From NCBI RefSeq assembly GCF_009372235.1, contig NZ_ML762920.1, forward strand, positions 279,298 through 343,297: a stretch of 64,000 nt of DNA, given 5' to 3'. Below are positions 57,378-64,000 of the stretch, in pieces; position 1 is the stretch's first letter; each line of letters begins with the position of its first letter. Under the pieces are notes generated by a model, which saw only the letters and a program-made list of their open reading frames with translations, was not told the DNA's origin and ran no database searches. Origin of the DNA: Dickeya oryzae. GTDB taxonomy: Bacteria; Pseudomonadota; Gammaproteobacteria; Enterobacterales; Enterobacteriaceae. The translations under genes were made by a program, and so were the position numbers.

Positions 57378-58295
57378 ATGAAAAGAATCACACTGGGAAC
57401 AAGCACCCTGTCAGTACCGAATATTGCGCTGGGTTGTATGCGGCTGGCGGGCAAGACACAGCAGGAAGCGGCCACGGTGTTGCAAACGGCGCTTGATGCC
57501 GGTATCGATTTCTTTGACCACGCCGATATCTACGGCGGTGGCCGTTCCGAGGAGATGTTTGCCGCCGCGGCGCGTCAGGCGGGCATCACCCGAGATCAGG
57601 TACTGCTGCAAAGCAAATGCGGTATCCGTCCCGGTTTTTTCGATTTCTCCAAAGCGCACATTATTGCGTCGGTCGAAGGTAGCCTGAAACGCCTGAACAC
57701 GGATTACCTCGATACCCTGCTGCTACACCGCCCGGATACACTGTGCGAGCCGGATGAAGTCGCCGCCGCCTTTGACGCCTTAGAAACCAGCGGTAAGGTG
57801 CGCTATTTTGGCGTCAGCAATCAGCACCCGTTGCAGGTTGAACTACTGAAAAGTGCAGTGCGCCAGCCGCTGCTGACTAACCAGTTGCAGTTGAGCATTA
57901 TGCACACGCCAATGATTGACGCGGGTTTCAACGTCAATATGACCCATGCGCCGTCACTGCACCACGATGGCATGGTGTTGGAATACAGTCGTTTGCAGAA
58001 GATGACCATTCAGGCCTGGTCGCCCTTCCAGTACGGCTTCTTTGACGGTGTATTCGTGGATAACGATAAATTTCCGCAGCTCAATGCCACGCTTCAGCAT
58101 ATCGCCAGCGAGCACGGCGTATCCACCACTGCGCTGGCGGCGGCCTGGATCCTGTGTCACCCGGCCAGCATGCAGGTGATTGTCGGCAGCATGGACCCAC
58201 AGCGTCTGCAAGACATCGCCACCGCCTCTGAACTGCGCATCAGCCGCGAAGAGTGGTATGAAATTTACCGTGCGGCGGGTAACAAGCTGCCCTGA
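57378..58295 (+). CDS. Aldo/keto reductase, YdhF-like
   Basis: A 305-residue AKR. Catalytic Tyr in DHADIYGGGRSEEMF, Lys in LLQSKCGI, His in LLLHRPD; the NADP-binding region is VGSMDPQRLQDI. ATG 57378 is favoured over the GTG at 57372 because of Shine-Dalgarno spacing from CGGAGAGG. Likely NADPH-dependent reduction of carbonyl compounds; substrate unknown. Confidence 0.88.
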   Translation: MKRITLGTSTLSVPNIALGCMRLAGKTQQEAATVLQTALDAGIDFFDHADIYGGGRSEEMFAAAARQAGITRDQVLLQSKCGIRPGFFDFSKAHIIASVEGSLKRLNTDYLDTLLLHRPDTLCEPDEVAAAFDALETSGKVRYFGVSNQHPLQVELLKSAVRQPLLTNQLQLSIMHTPMIDAGFNVNMTHAPSLHHDGMVLEYSRLQKMTIQAWSPFQYGFFDGVFVDNDKFPQLNATLQHIASEHGVSTTALAAAWILCHPASMQVIVGSMDPQRLQDIATASELRISREEWYEIYRAAGNKLP

Positions 58296-58650
58296 CCTGC
58301 CTTTACCGCACATTTACTGTGTCTTTATCGTGCCTTGCCCGGCTCTCGCCGGGCTTACCGCACCGGGCCATTCCCCTCATCGCCCCATTTATCTCTGATT
58401 GAAAATACAGATAACTGCTTTATTCGTAACAAAAATATATCTTTGCTCACATTTTTATCTTGTTATGACCACGCTGATTAATCGCTGCACTATGGTTATT
58501 TATTGATATCACAATATTTCCTGTTATCCCGCAGTGGATACGATTCGAGTATTGCGGGTGTCTTGCCGTATTCGTTACGCCAAAAGGTACGTTGACAGGG
58601 TGCCGGGATTATCGACGACCGGGAATCATAACCAGTCAGGAGTCAGTGAG
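58296..58650. other. Intergenic region upstream of cstA
   Basis: Starts with a GC-rich hairpin (GCCCGGC-TCTC-GCCGGGC, about 58337-58354). An AT-rich part follows with one half of a CRP-like site (TCACATTT, about 58448) that would suit a carbon-starvation gene. A matching left half is not clear. No gene seen. Confidence 0.45.
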
Positions 58651-60717
58651 ATGAAAACGATCAAGAGCGTGTCTATCTGGATAGCTGTTGCTATAGCCGG
58701 CGCCGTGGCGTTTGCCATGCTGGCGCTGAGTCAGGGAGAGCATGTGAGCGCCGTCTGGCTGGTCATCGCCGCCGTCGCGTGCTACAGCATTGCCTACCGT
58801 TTTTATAGCTTGTTTATTGCGCGTCGGGTGTTTGAATTGGATGACCGCCGTTTAACCCCGGCGGAGCGTCACAACGATGGTCTGGATTACGTTCCCACCA
58901 ACAAGTGGGTGTTATTCGGCCACCATTTTGCCGCTATCGCCGGTGCTGGTCCATTGGTGGGGCCGATTCTGGCGGCGCAAATGGGTTTTCTGCCGGGTAC
59001 GCTGTGGATCCTGATCGGCGTGATGCTGGCAGGTGCCGTGCAGGACTTTCTGGTGCTGTTCATCTCCACGCGTCGTGATGGTCGCTCATTAGGCGAGATG
59101 GCGCGTCAGGAATTAGGGTCGTTCGCCGGGGTCGTCACCATGCTGGGCGCACTGGGCGTAATGATCATCATCCTGTCGGCGCTGGCGCTGGTGGTGGTTA
59201 AAGCGTTGACCAACAGCCCGTGGGGGGTCTTCACCATTGCGGCCACCATCCCAATTGCGCTGTTTATGGGGGTCTACATGCGCTTTCTGCGACCGGGCAA
59301 GATTGCCGAGGTGTCGCTGATAGGCTTTGTGCTGATGATGATGGCGATTGTCTACGGTGGCGACATTGCCGTCCATCCTTACTGGGGACCGTTTTTTACC
59401 CTGAAAGGCACCACCCTGACCTGGGTGCTGGTGATTTACGGATTCATTGCCTCGGTCCTGCCGGTCTGGTTGTTGCTGGCACCGCGCGATTACCTGTCCA
59501 CCTTCCTGAAAATCGGCGTGATCGTCGGGCTGGCGATCGGCATCCTGTTTGCCATGCCTGAACTGAAAATGCCTGCGGTTTCACGCTTTATTGACGGCAG
59601 TGGGCCGGTGTTCTCAGGCAGCCTGTTCCCGTTCCTGTTTATTACCATCGCCTGCGGCGCTATCTCCGGCTTCCACGCTCTGGTATCCAGCGGTACCACG
59701 CCCAAACTGGTTGAGCGCGAAAGTCATATCCGTTTCATCGGTTATGGCGCGATGCTGATGGAGTCTTTCGTCGCCATCATGGCGCTGATTTGCGCCTCGG
59801 TGATCGACCCCGGTGTCTATTTCGCCATGAATGCGCCCGCCGCACTGATCGGCACCACGGTGGAAAGCGCCGCGCAGGTGGTCAGCGGCTGGGGCTTTGT
59901 CATCACACCGGCTGATCTTAGCAGCATCGCCAAAGACGTCGGTGAAGCCTCGATTTTGTCACGCGCCGGTGGCGCACCAACGTTTGCCGTCGGCATGGCA
60001 CACATCATTACCGACATTTTCAATAGCCGGGCCATGATGGCTTTCTGGTATCACTTCGCCATTCTGTTCGAAGCGCTGTTTATCCTGACCGCCGTTGACG
60101 CCGGTACCCGTGCCTGCCGCTTCATGGTGCAGGATCTGGCAGGGTTGGTGGTGCCGGGGATGGGGAAAAGTCACTCCTGGCTGGGCAACATGGCCGGTAC
60201 CACCGTGGCGGTGGCGGGCTGGGGCTTCTTCGTCTATCAGGGGGTGATCGACCCGTTGGGCGGTATCAACACCTTGTGGCCGCTGTTTGGTATTGGTAAC
60301 CAGATGCTGGCCTCAATGGCGCTGATCCTCGGCACGGTCGTGCTGTTCAAGATGAAAAAACAGCGTTACGCCTGGGTGACGATACTGCCTACCGCCTGGC
60401 TGTTTATCACCTCGATGACCGCAGGCTGGCAGAAGATTTTCCACGAAAAACCCAGTATCGGTTTTCTGGCGCAGGCGAAACGCTTCTCGACAGGTATCGA
60501 GTCCGGCACCCTGATAGCACCGGCCAAGAACATGCAGGACATGGCAACCATCGTGTTCAGTAATCAGATCAACGCCATCCTGTGCGGCTTCTTTATGCTG
60601 GTGGCGGTCACCATGCTGGTCGCTGCGTTCTTCGCTATCCGGCGTGCATTACACAGTCACAGCCCCACCACACACGAGACCACAGCCGCCTGGCGACAGG
60701 AGGCGCATAACAATTGA
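58651..60717 (+). CDS. cstA: CstA-family peptide/pyruvate transporter
   Basis: ATG 58651 (MKTIKSVSIWIAVAIAG) follows AGTCAGTGAG and gives 688 residues with about 16 or more helices. The upstream extension is not supported. Conserved segments include YVPTNKWVLFGHHFAAIAGAGPLVGPILAAQMG and FHALVSSGTTPKLV. Family members import peptides or pyruvate in carbon starvation; it could be CstA or the related BtsT. No ybdD/yjiX small partner follows. The stop codon is within an 18-bp repeat. Confidence 0.88.
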   Translation: MKTIKSVSIWIAVAIAGAVAFAMLALSQGEHVSAVWLVIAAVACYSIAYRFYSLFIARRVFELDDRRLTPAERHNDGLDYVPTNKWVLFGHHFAAIAGAGPLVGPILAAQMGFLPGTLWILIGVMLAGAVQDFLVLFISTRRDGRSLGEMARQELGSFAGVVTMLGALGVMIIILSALALVVVKALTNSPWGVFTIAATIPIALFMGVYMRFLRPGKIAEVSLIGFVLMMMAIVYGGDIAVHPYWGPFFTLKGTTLTWVLVIYGFIASVLPVWLLLAPRDYLSTFLKIGVIVGLAIGILFAMPELKMPAVSRFIDGSGPVFSGSLFPFLFITIACGAISGFHALVSSGTTPKLVERESHIRFIGYGAMLMESFVAIMALICASVIDPGVYFAMNAPAALIGTTVESAAQVVSGWGFVITPADLSSIAKDVGEASILSRAGGAPTFAVGMAHIITDIFNSRAMMAFWYHFAILFEALFILTAVDAGTRACRFMVQDLAGLVVPGMGKSHSWLGNMAGTTVAVAGWGFFVYQGVIDPLGGINTLWPLFGIGNQMLASMALILGTVVLFKMKKQRYAWVTILPTAWLFITSMTAGWQKIFHEKPSIGFLAQAKRFSTGIESGTLIAPAKNMQDMATIVFSNQINAILCGFFMLVAVTMLVAAFFAIRRALHSHSPTTHETTAAWRQEAHNN

Positions 60718-60748
60718 TCCCTTTCGGGGAGTTAATCCCTTTCGGGTG
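60715..60748 (+). repeat. 18-bp tandem duplication spanning the cstA stop codon
   Basis: TGATCCCTTTCGGG (60715-60728) recurs as TAATCCCTTTCGGG (60733-60746), period 18. The stop codon TGA begins the first copy and a second stop, TAA, begins the next. Confidence 0.88.
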
Positions 60749-60760
60749 AAATGTCACACC

Positions 60761-60798
60761 GCTCACGCCCCCTTGCCAGAGGGCGTGAGCGCTATTTT
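60761..60798 (+). terminator. Hairpin between convergent cstA and kdgT
   Basis: GCTCACGCCC pairs perfectly with GGGCGTGAGC around a 10-base loop and is followed by GCTATTTT, so it likely terminates cstA. Confidence 0.75.
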
Positions 60799-60856
60799 AG
60801 TGGTGTGCTACTTAGTGGTATACGGCTTAGTGGTGTACGGCTTAGCGATGTGCTGC
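60797..60856 (-). repeat. 15-bp tandem repeat of the kdgT end including its stop codon
   Basis: Four 15-bp units start at 60797, 60812, 60827 and 60842. On the minus strand each is four codons plus TAA: A-A-H-R-stop (the real gene end), then A-V-H-H-stop, A-V-Y-H-stop and V-A-H-H-stop. All stay in the kdgT frame. Confidence 0.95.
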
Positions 60857-61867
60857 CTGCTGCGATTGTTCTTGCTCCAGCGTTCCCTCTTCTTGTGCGA
60901 CGGTGCCATCGCCACCTTTGACATGCTTTGACCACATCGCGGTGATGATCGGTACCAGAACCGACGTCACAATCACCGATGTCGCCACCAGTGTCGTGGC
61001 TGCCGGTGCCACAGGTTTAAACGCCGGAACCATTTCCGCAATCAGCACCGGTGTCGCCACTGCTGCCCCTGCTGAACTGGACGCGGCAATCCCCGCGGTA
61101 CCGTCACCGCCACCCAGCAACTTGTCCGCCACCATCAACGGGATACCGGTAATGATGATCACCGCAACACCTAACATAACCCCCAGGAACCCGGTCTGAC
61201 CGATAACGCTCAAATCAATGGTATTGCCCAGCGCGAAAGCAAAAAAAGGAATGAGCGTCTGCACCGAACGGCTGAAAAACTCACGCAATTCCGGATCCAG
61301 ATTCCCCAGTACAAACCCCACCAGAAACGGCAACACCGCACCGACAAAGACATGCGGTTCAAACGAGGCGATACCGGCGGTACCGAGGATCACCATCGTC
61401 ATCAGTGGGCCAGACTCCAGCGACATCAGCACGAACGCGCCGGATTCTTCTTTGGTGCCATATTGCTGCATGATGGACGCATACAACCCGCCATTGGTCA
61501 TATCCATCGCCGCCACCAGCGCCAGTGTGGACAACCCGGCAAAAAAGCCCGCTTCCACCCCATGCTCCGGCAGCAGACGTGACGCGAGGGCGGCCACCAC
61601 CCAGGCTACCGCAATTTTCGTCACCACCAGCGTGCCCGATTTACGCAATACCGTTGCGGTGGCACTCAGCCGAATCGATGCCCCCATGCAGAAAAACCAC
61701 ACCGCCAGAATCGGCACCGTGCCGCTGATCAAACCGTTGGTAAACGACCCGAAATACTTGCCAGCACCCGGCGCAAAGGTATGACATAACGCGCCAAGAA
61801 ATAGCGGCACCAGCATCATGCCACCCGGAATCTTTTCAATAGAACGTTTGATATGCATAGGATTCAT
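60842..61867 (-). CDS. kdgT: 2-keto-3-deoxygluconate permease KdgT
   Basis: A 341-residue inner-membrane symporter that aligns with E. coli KdgT along the length as I recall it ([22 protein letters not shown]..., [44 protein letters not shown]). It imports KDG from pectin degradation, central for soft-rot bacteria. Start at ATG 61867 or 61858 (MHIKRS). The C-terminal tail ([19 protein letters not shown]) differs from E. coli and ends in a repeat. A KdgR box lies about 295 bases upstream. Confidence 0.95.
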   Translation of the reverse strand: MNPMHIKRSIEKIPGGMMLVPLFLGALCHTFAPGAGKYFGSFTNGLISGTVPILAVWFFCMGASIRLSATATVLRKSGTLVVTKIAVAWVVAALASRLLPEHGVEAGFFAGLSTLALVAAMDMTNGGLYASIMQQYGTKEESGAFVLMSLESGPLMTMVILGTAGIASFEPHVFVGAVLPFLVGFVLGNLDPELREFFSRSVQTLIPFFAFALGNTIDLSVIGQTGFLGVMLGVAVIIITGIPLMVADKLLGGGDGTAGIAASSSAGAAVATPVLIAEMVPAFKPVAPAATTLVATSVIVTSVLVPIITAMWSKHVKGGDGTVAQEEGTLEQEQSQQAAHR

Positions 61868-62298
61868 TGCCTGAAAAAGGGACAGAAACCATGAGCAATA
61901 CAGACGCGCCTGTCATGACCAGCACTACCGCCCAGACTGCGCATTCATGACGTAATACGGCCTGTTCAGCCCACCCGAAGCAGGGCCGAGTCATCCCCCT
62001 GAACTACATCGCCCCCTTTGAGCGCCAGCATTGGCGATGTAGAAAATCGGCAATGAAGAGGCGTCGATGATGAAGAATATAGCCGGGAGGACACGCCCCC
62101 ATACTTCTCAGTGCTGAAGGTAGTCGTTTAATGATGAGAGAAAAGTGATCATTGGCAAGCAAATGAAACGATGTTTCTTTTTTTAAGATCTGCCATTTTG
62201 TTTATTTCGCAATGGAGAAAAAGATATCTATCCCCCATTGCGAGAGGTAAAGCGCGTATGACGGGCAACCAGCGCGTGACGGTTAGATCCCTGATGAA
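61868..62298. other. Long leader/promoter region of kdgT
   Basis: This 431-base gap separates kdgT from the end of araD. The KdgR operator is at its far end; between it and kdgT I see no gene. A half CRP-like TGATC (62147) is next to the KdgR box. The distance suggests a long 5' untranslated leader or a second promoter. Confidence 0.5.
62161..62180 (-). promoter_or_regulatory. KdgR operator upstream of kdgT
   Basis: AAATGAAACGATGTTTCTTT contains the perfect palindrome GAAAC-GAT-GTTTC and fits the KdgR consensus AATGAAAC-N2-TGTTTCATT. KdgR represses pectinolysis genes until KDG accumulates. Confidence 0.88.
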
Positions 62299-62994
62299 TC
62301 ACTGCCCGTAGTAAGCGTTCTTACCGTGTTTACGCAGATAATGCTTATCCAACAACGTGGATTGCATTGGTTCCAATGCTGGGGTCAGTTGACGCGAGAA
62401 AATCCCCATGTAAGCGATTTCTTCCAGCACCACGGCATTGTGCACCGCGTTATGCGCATCCGTTCCCCAGGCAAACGGGCCGTGGGCATTGACCAGCACC
62501 GCCGGAATATCTTGTGGTGACAGGCCGCGTTCACGAAACGTCTCGACAATGACCTGCCCGGTTTCCCACTCATAACGCCCGTTGATTTCTGCCTCGGTCA
62601 TCAATCGGGTGCAGGGAATCGGCCCATAGAAATAATCGGCGTGGGTGGTCCCCCACGGCGGTAAATCCTTACCCGCCTGTGACCAGATAGTGGCATGGCG
62701 TGAGTGGGTATGGACAATTCCGCCCAACGATGAGAAAGCCAGATATAACACGCGGTGGGTATCGGTGTCAGACGAGGGCTTACGCTGCCCTTCCACAACC
62801 CGGCCACTTTCCAGTTCAACGACAACCATGTCTTGCGCGGTCATCACGTCGTACTCGACACCTGAGGGTTTGATCACCATCAGACCGCGCTCACGATCCA
62901 CCGCGCTCACGTTTCCCCAGGTGAAGGTCACCAGTTGATGCCGGGGTAAAGCCAGATTAGCTTCAAGCACCTGAATTTTAAGTTCTTCCAACAT
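62299..62994 (-). CDS. araD: L-ribulose-5-phosphate 4-epimerase
   Basis: ATG 62994 follows AGGAGGGCGG and gives 231 residues, the E. coli AraD length. Class II aldolase/epimerase fold: zinc ligands in [13 protein letters not shown] (His, His) and the later NAHGPFAWG His; signature [22 protein letters not shown]. It makes D-xylulose-5-phosphate from L-ribulose-5-phosphate. AraD, UlaF and SgbE are close; araBA are not adjacent, so the exact paralogue is unsure. Plant arabinans would be a natural source. Confidence 0.87.
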   Translation of the reverse strand: MLEELKIQVLEANLALPRHQLVTFTWGNVSAVDRERGLMVIKPSGVEYDVMTAQDMVVVELESGRVVEGQRKPSSDTDTHRVLYLAFSSLGGIVHTHSRHATIWSQAGKDLPPWGTTHADYFYGPIPCTRLMTEAEINGRYEWETGQVIVETFRERGLSPQDIPAVLVNAHGPFAWGTDAHNAVHNAVVLEEIAYMGIFSRQLTPALEPMQSTLLDKHYLRKHGKNAYYGQ

Positions 62995-63348
62995 CATCCG
63001 CCCTCCTGTGTGGTTTGCCCTATTCTCACGTTGGGCTACCGGCACAGGTATGGGCTGAATGGCTGAAAAACGGGCTGTGTTCTGCTGGGACGACAGGAAA
63101 GGGATCACAGCGACACCGAAGGCGTGCCTGAAAGCGGGTCGTATTGTCGCCATCGCCGCCAGCCTACTGTGAATTAAGAGTTTTTCACCTGTTACGCCCC
63201 CTGCCGATAATTATACTGGCAGACAGATAGACACAGCACGTCACGGCAAGTCATCGCGCACTGTCATAACGCCCCTTGCCACGACAATAACATTGTTCAT
63301 GGCCGTGATAACCCGCTGCCGTGACAGGTGAACAACCGGAGAAGAACC
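62995..63348. other. Divergent promoter region of araD and osmB
   Basis: A 354-base gap. TATACT at 63212-63217 is a plausible osmB -10 without a good -35, which would suit sigma-S. AraC half-sites were not recognised before araD. No gene seen. Confidence 0.45.
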
Positions 63349-63564
63349 ATGCAAATCAATAAAAAATTCACAACCGCCGTTCTGGCTATGGTGATCGTCA
63401 GTACACTGGCAGGCTGTGCCGGTATGAACAAACGGCAACGAAATACCGCCATCGGCGCGGGGATTGGCGCACTCGGCGGCGCGGTATTGACCAACGGCAG
63501 CGCCCTCGGCACGGTTGGCGGCGCGGCGGTAGGTGGCATCATCGGTCACCAGACGACCCGATAA
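63349..63564 (+). CDS. osmB: Osmotically inducible lipoprotein OsmB
   Basis: ATG 63349 (CCGGAGAAG upstream) gives 71 residues: lipoprotein signal with lipobox TLAGC (Cys23), then a glycine-zipper region (NTAIGAGIGALGGAVLTNGS..LGTVGGAAVGGIIGHQ). E. coli OsmB is 72 residues and nearly identical in the zipper. An earlier in-frame GTG at 63328 is rejected. Induced by osmotic stress and in stationary phase; next to yciH as in E. coli. Confidence 0.95.
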   Translation: MQINKKFTTAVLAMVIVSTLAGCAGMNKRQRNTAIGAGIGALGGAVLTNGSALGTVGGAAVGGIIGHQTTR

Positions 63565-63573
63565 CCAGCCCGC

Positions 63574-63610
63574 AAAACACACAGGCTCCCAAGGGAGCCT
63601 GTGTGTTTTT
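63574..63610. terminator. Bidirectional terminator between osmB and yciH
   Basis: AACACACAGGCTCCC and GGGAGCCTGTGTGTT form a near-perfect stem with a two-base loop, A-rich on one side and five T residues on the other. Confidence 0.93.
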
Positions 63611-63674
63611 ATACTGCTATGTTCATATGGCTATTTTCATGCTGTTATCAATGCCTGTCGCGCCACAGAGAAGG

Positions 63675-64000
63675 TTAGCCTCCAGCCAGCTTGACCTTCA
63701 TCCCTTTGGCTTCCAGCAACTGCTTGAGTTGATCGCGTTTGTCGCCCTGAATTTCGATCACCCCGTCTTTAACCGCACCGCCACAACCGCACTTCTTTTT
63801 CAGTTCTGCTGCCAGCAAGTCCAGCGCCGCGTCATCCAGATCGATACCGGTAATCAGGCAAACGCCCTTACCTTTGCGACCACTGGTCTGGCGTTGAATG
63901 CGCACAATGCCGTCGCCTTTCGGACGGGCCGCTTTCTGCTCGGGTTCATCAATTCGCCCGGTTTCGGTGGAATACACCAGTCGGCTGTTATCGTCGCGCA
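63675..64000 (-). CDS. yciH: SUI1/eIF1-like translation factor YciH
   Basis: The frame runs to the right edge. The last visible bases on the minus strand are TG CGC GAC, so ATG would be completed by one base at 64001, giving about 108 residues as in E. coli. Core VYSTETGRIDEP, SGRKGKGVCLITGIDLDD and CGCGGAVKDGVIEIQGD are characteristic. YciH resembles eIF1 and influences start-codon fidelity. Pairs convergently with osmB. Confidence 0.95.
   Translation of the reverse strand, partial: RDDNSRLVYSTETGRIDEPEQKAARPKGDGIVRIQRQTSGRKGKGVCLITGIDLDDAALDLLAAELKKKCGCGGAVKDGVIEIQGDKRDQLKQLLEAKGMKVKLAGG

Noticed and set aside
61218-61784. 188-codon plus-strand ORF within kdgT
   Set aside because: Antisense to a protein conserved from E. 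coli; its composition mirrors the kdgT codons.

Overview
The window looks like a chromosomal segment of a soft-rot enterobacterium, most probably Dickeya or a close relative in the Pectobacteriaceae. Three things point there. GC is high, and the backbone gene order matches the asr-to-yciH part of the Escherichia coli map. It also carries the pectin-catabolism permease KdgT with a KdgR-type operator. No rRNA, tRNA, CRISPR array or intact insertion sequence was seen. One sRNA, FnrS, is clearly present.

Layout. 1-1340: tail of the acid-shock gene asr, the tiny membrane protein ydgU, and the periplasmic protease ydgD. 1623-6141: an L-lactate utilisation operon (LctP-type permease plus the three-subunit LutABC/LldEFG dehydrogenase). 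6266-17303: hrpA, azoR, ynbE-ydbH (without ydbL), aer and ldhA. 17400-20666: a DUF333 lipoprotein, a decayed chemoreceptor, an unknown lipoprotein, and the C-terminal stub of a phage integrase just before ttcA. ttcA is the Rac prophage integration gene in E. coli. 20894-25423: fnrS with its FNR site, zntB, mppA, mpaA and tpx.

25522-37314 is the most accessory part. A DHA2-type exporter with a divergent HTH regulator, a penicillin-acylase-family Ntn hydrolase, a GNAT acetyltransferase and an AT-rich islet lie between tpx and tyrR. An M20 peptidase and an MFS symporter, accompanied by two copies of a modular palindromic repeat, lie between tyrR and ycjF. In E. coli these junctions are compact.

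37692-49789: ycjF-ycjX, the phage-shock genes pspCBA with divergent pspF and a sigma-54 promoter, a Zur-boxed COG0523 GTPase, and sapABCDF. 49985-57275: fabI, a LysR/YdeP divergent pair, a two-gene DUF2335 unit, and rnb. 57378-64000: an aldo/keto reductase, a CstA-family transporter, kdgT with its KdgR box, araD, osmB and yciH (its start codon lies one base past the window).

The main cross-cutting observation is a set of short tandem duplications, mostly 12-18 bp, sitting on or just beyond stop codons or in intergenic gaps. In kdgT the last four codons plus the stop codon are repeated in frame, four units in all. No clearly new multi-gene system was found. The best leads for something undescribed are this repeat habit, the hairpin-built repeat element, the AT-rich islet of small proteins, the DUF2335 unit and the structured fabI leader.
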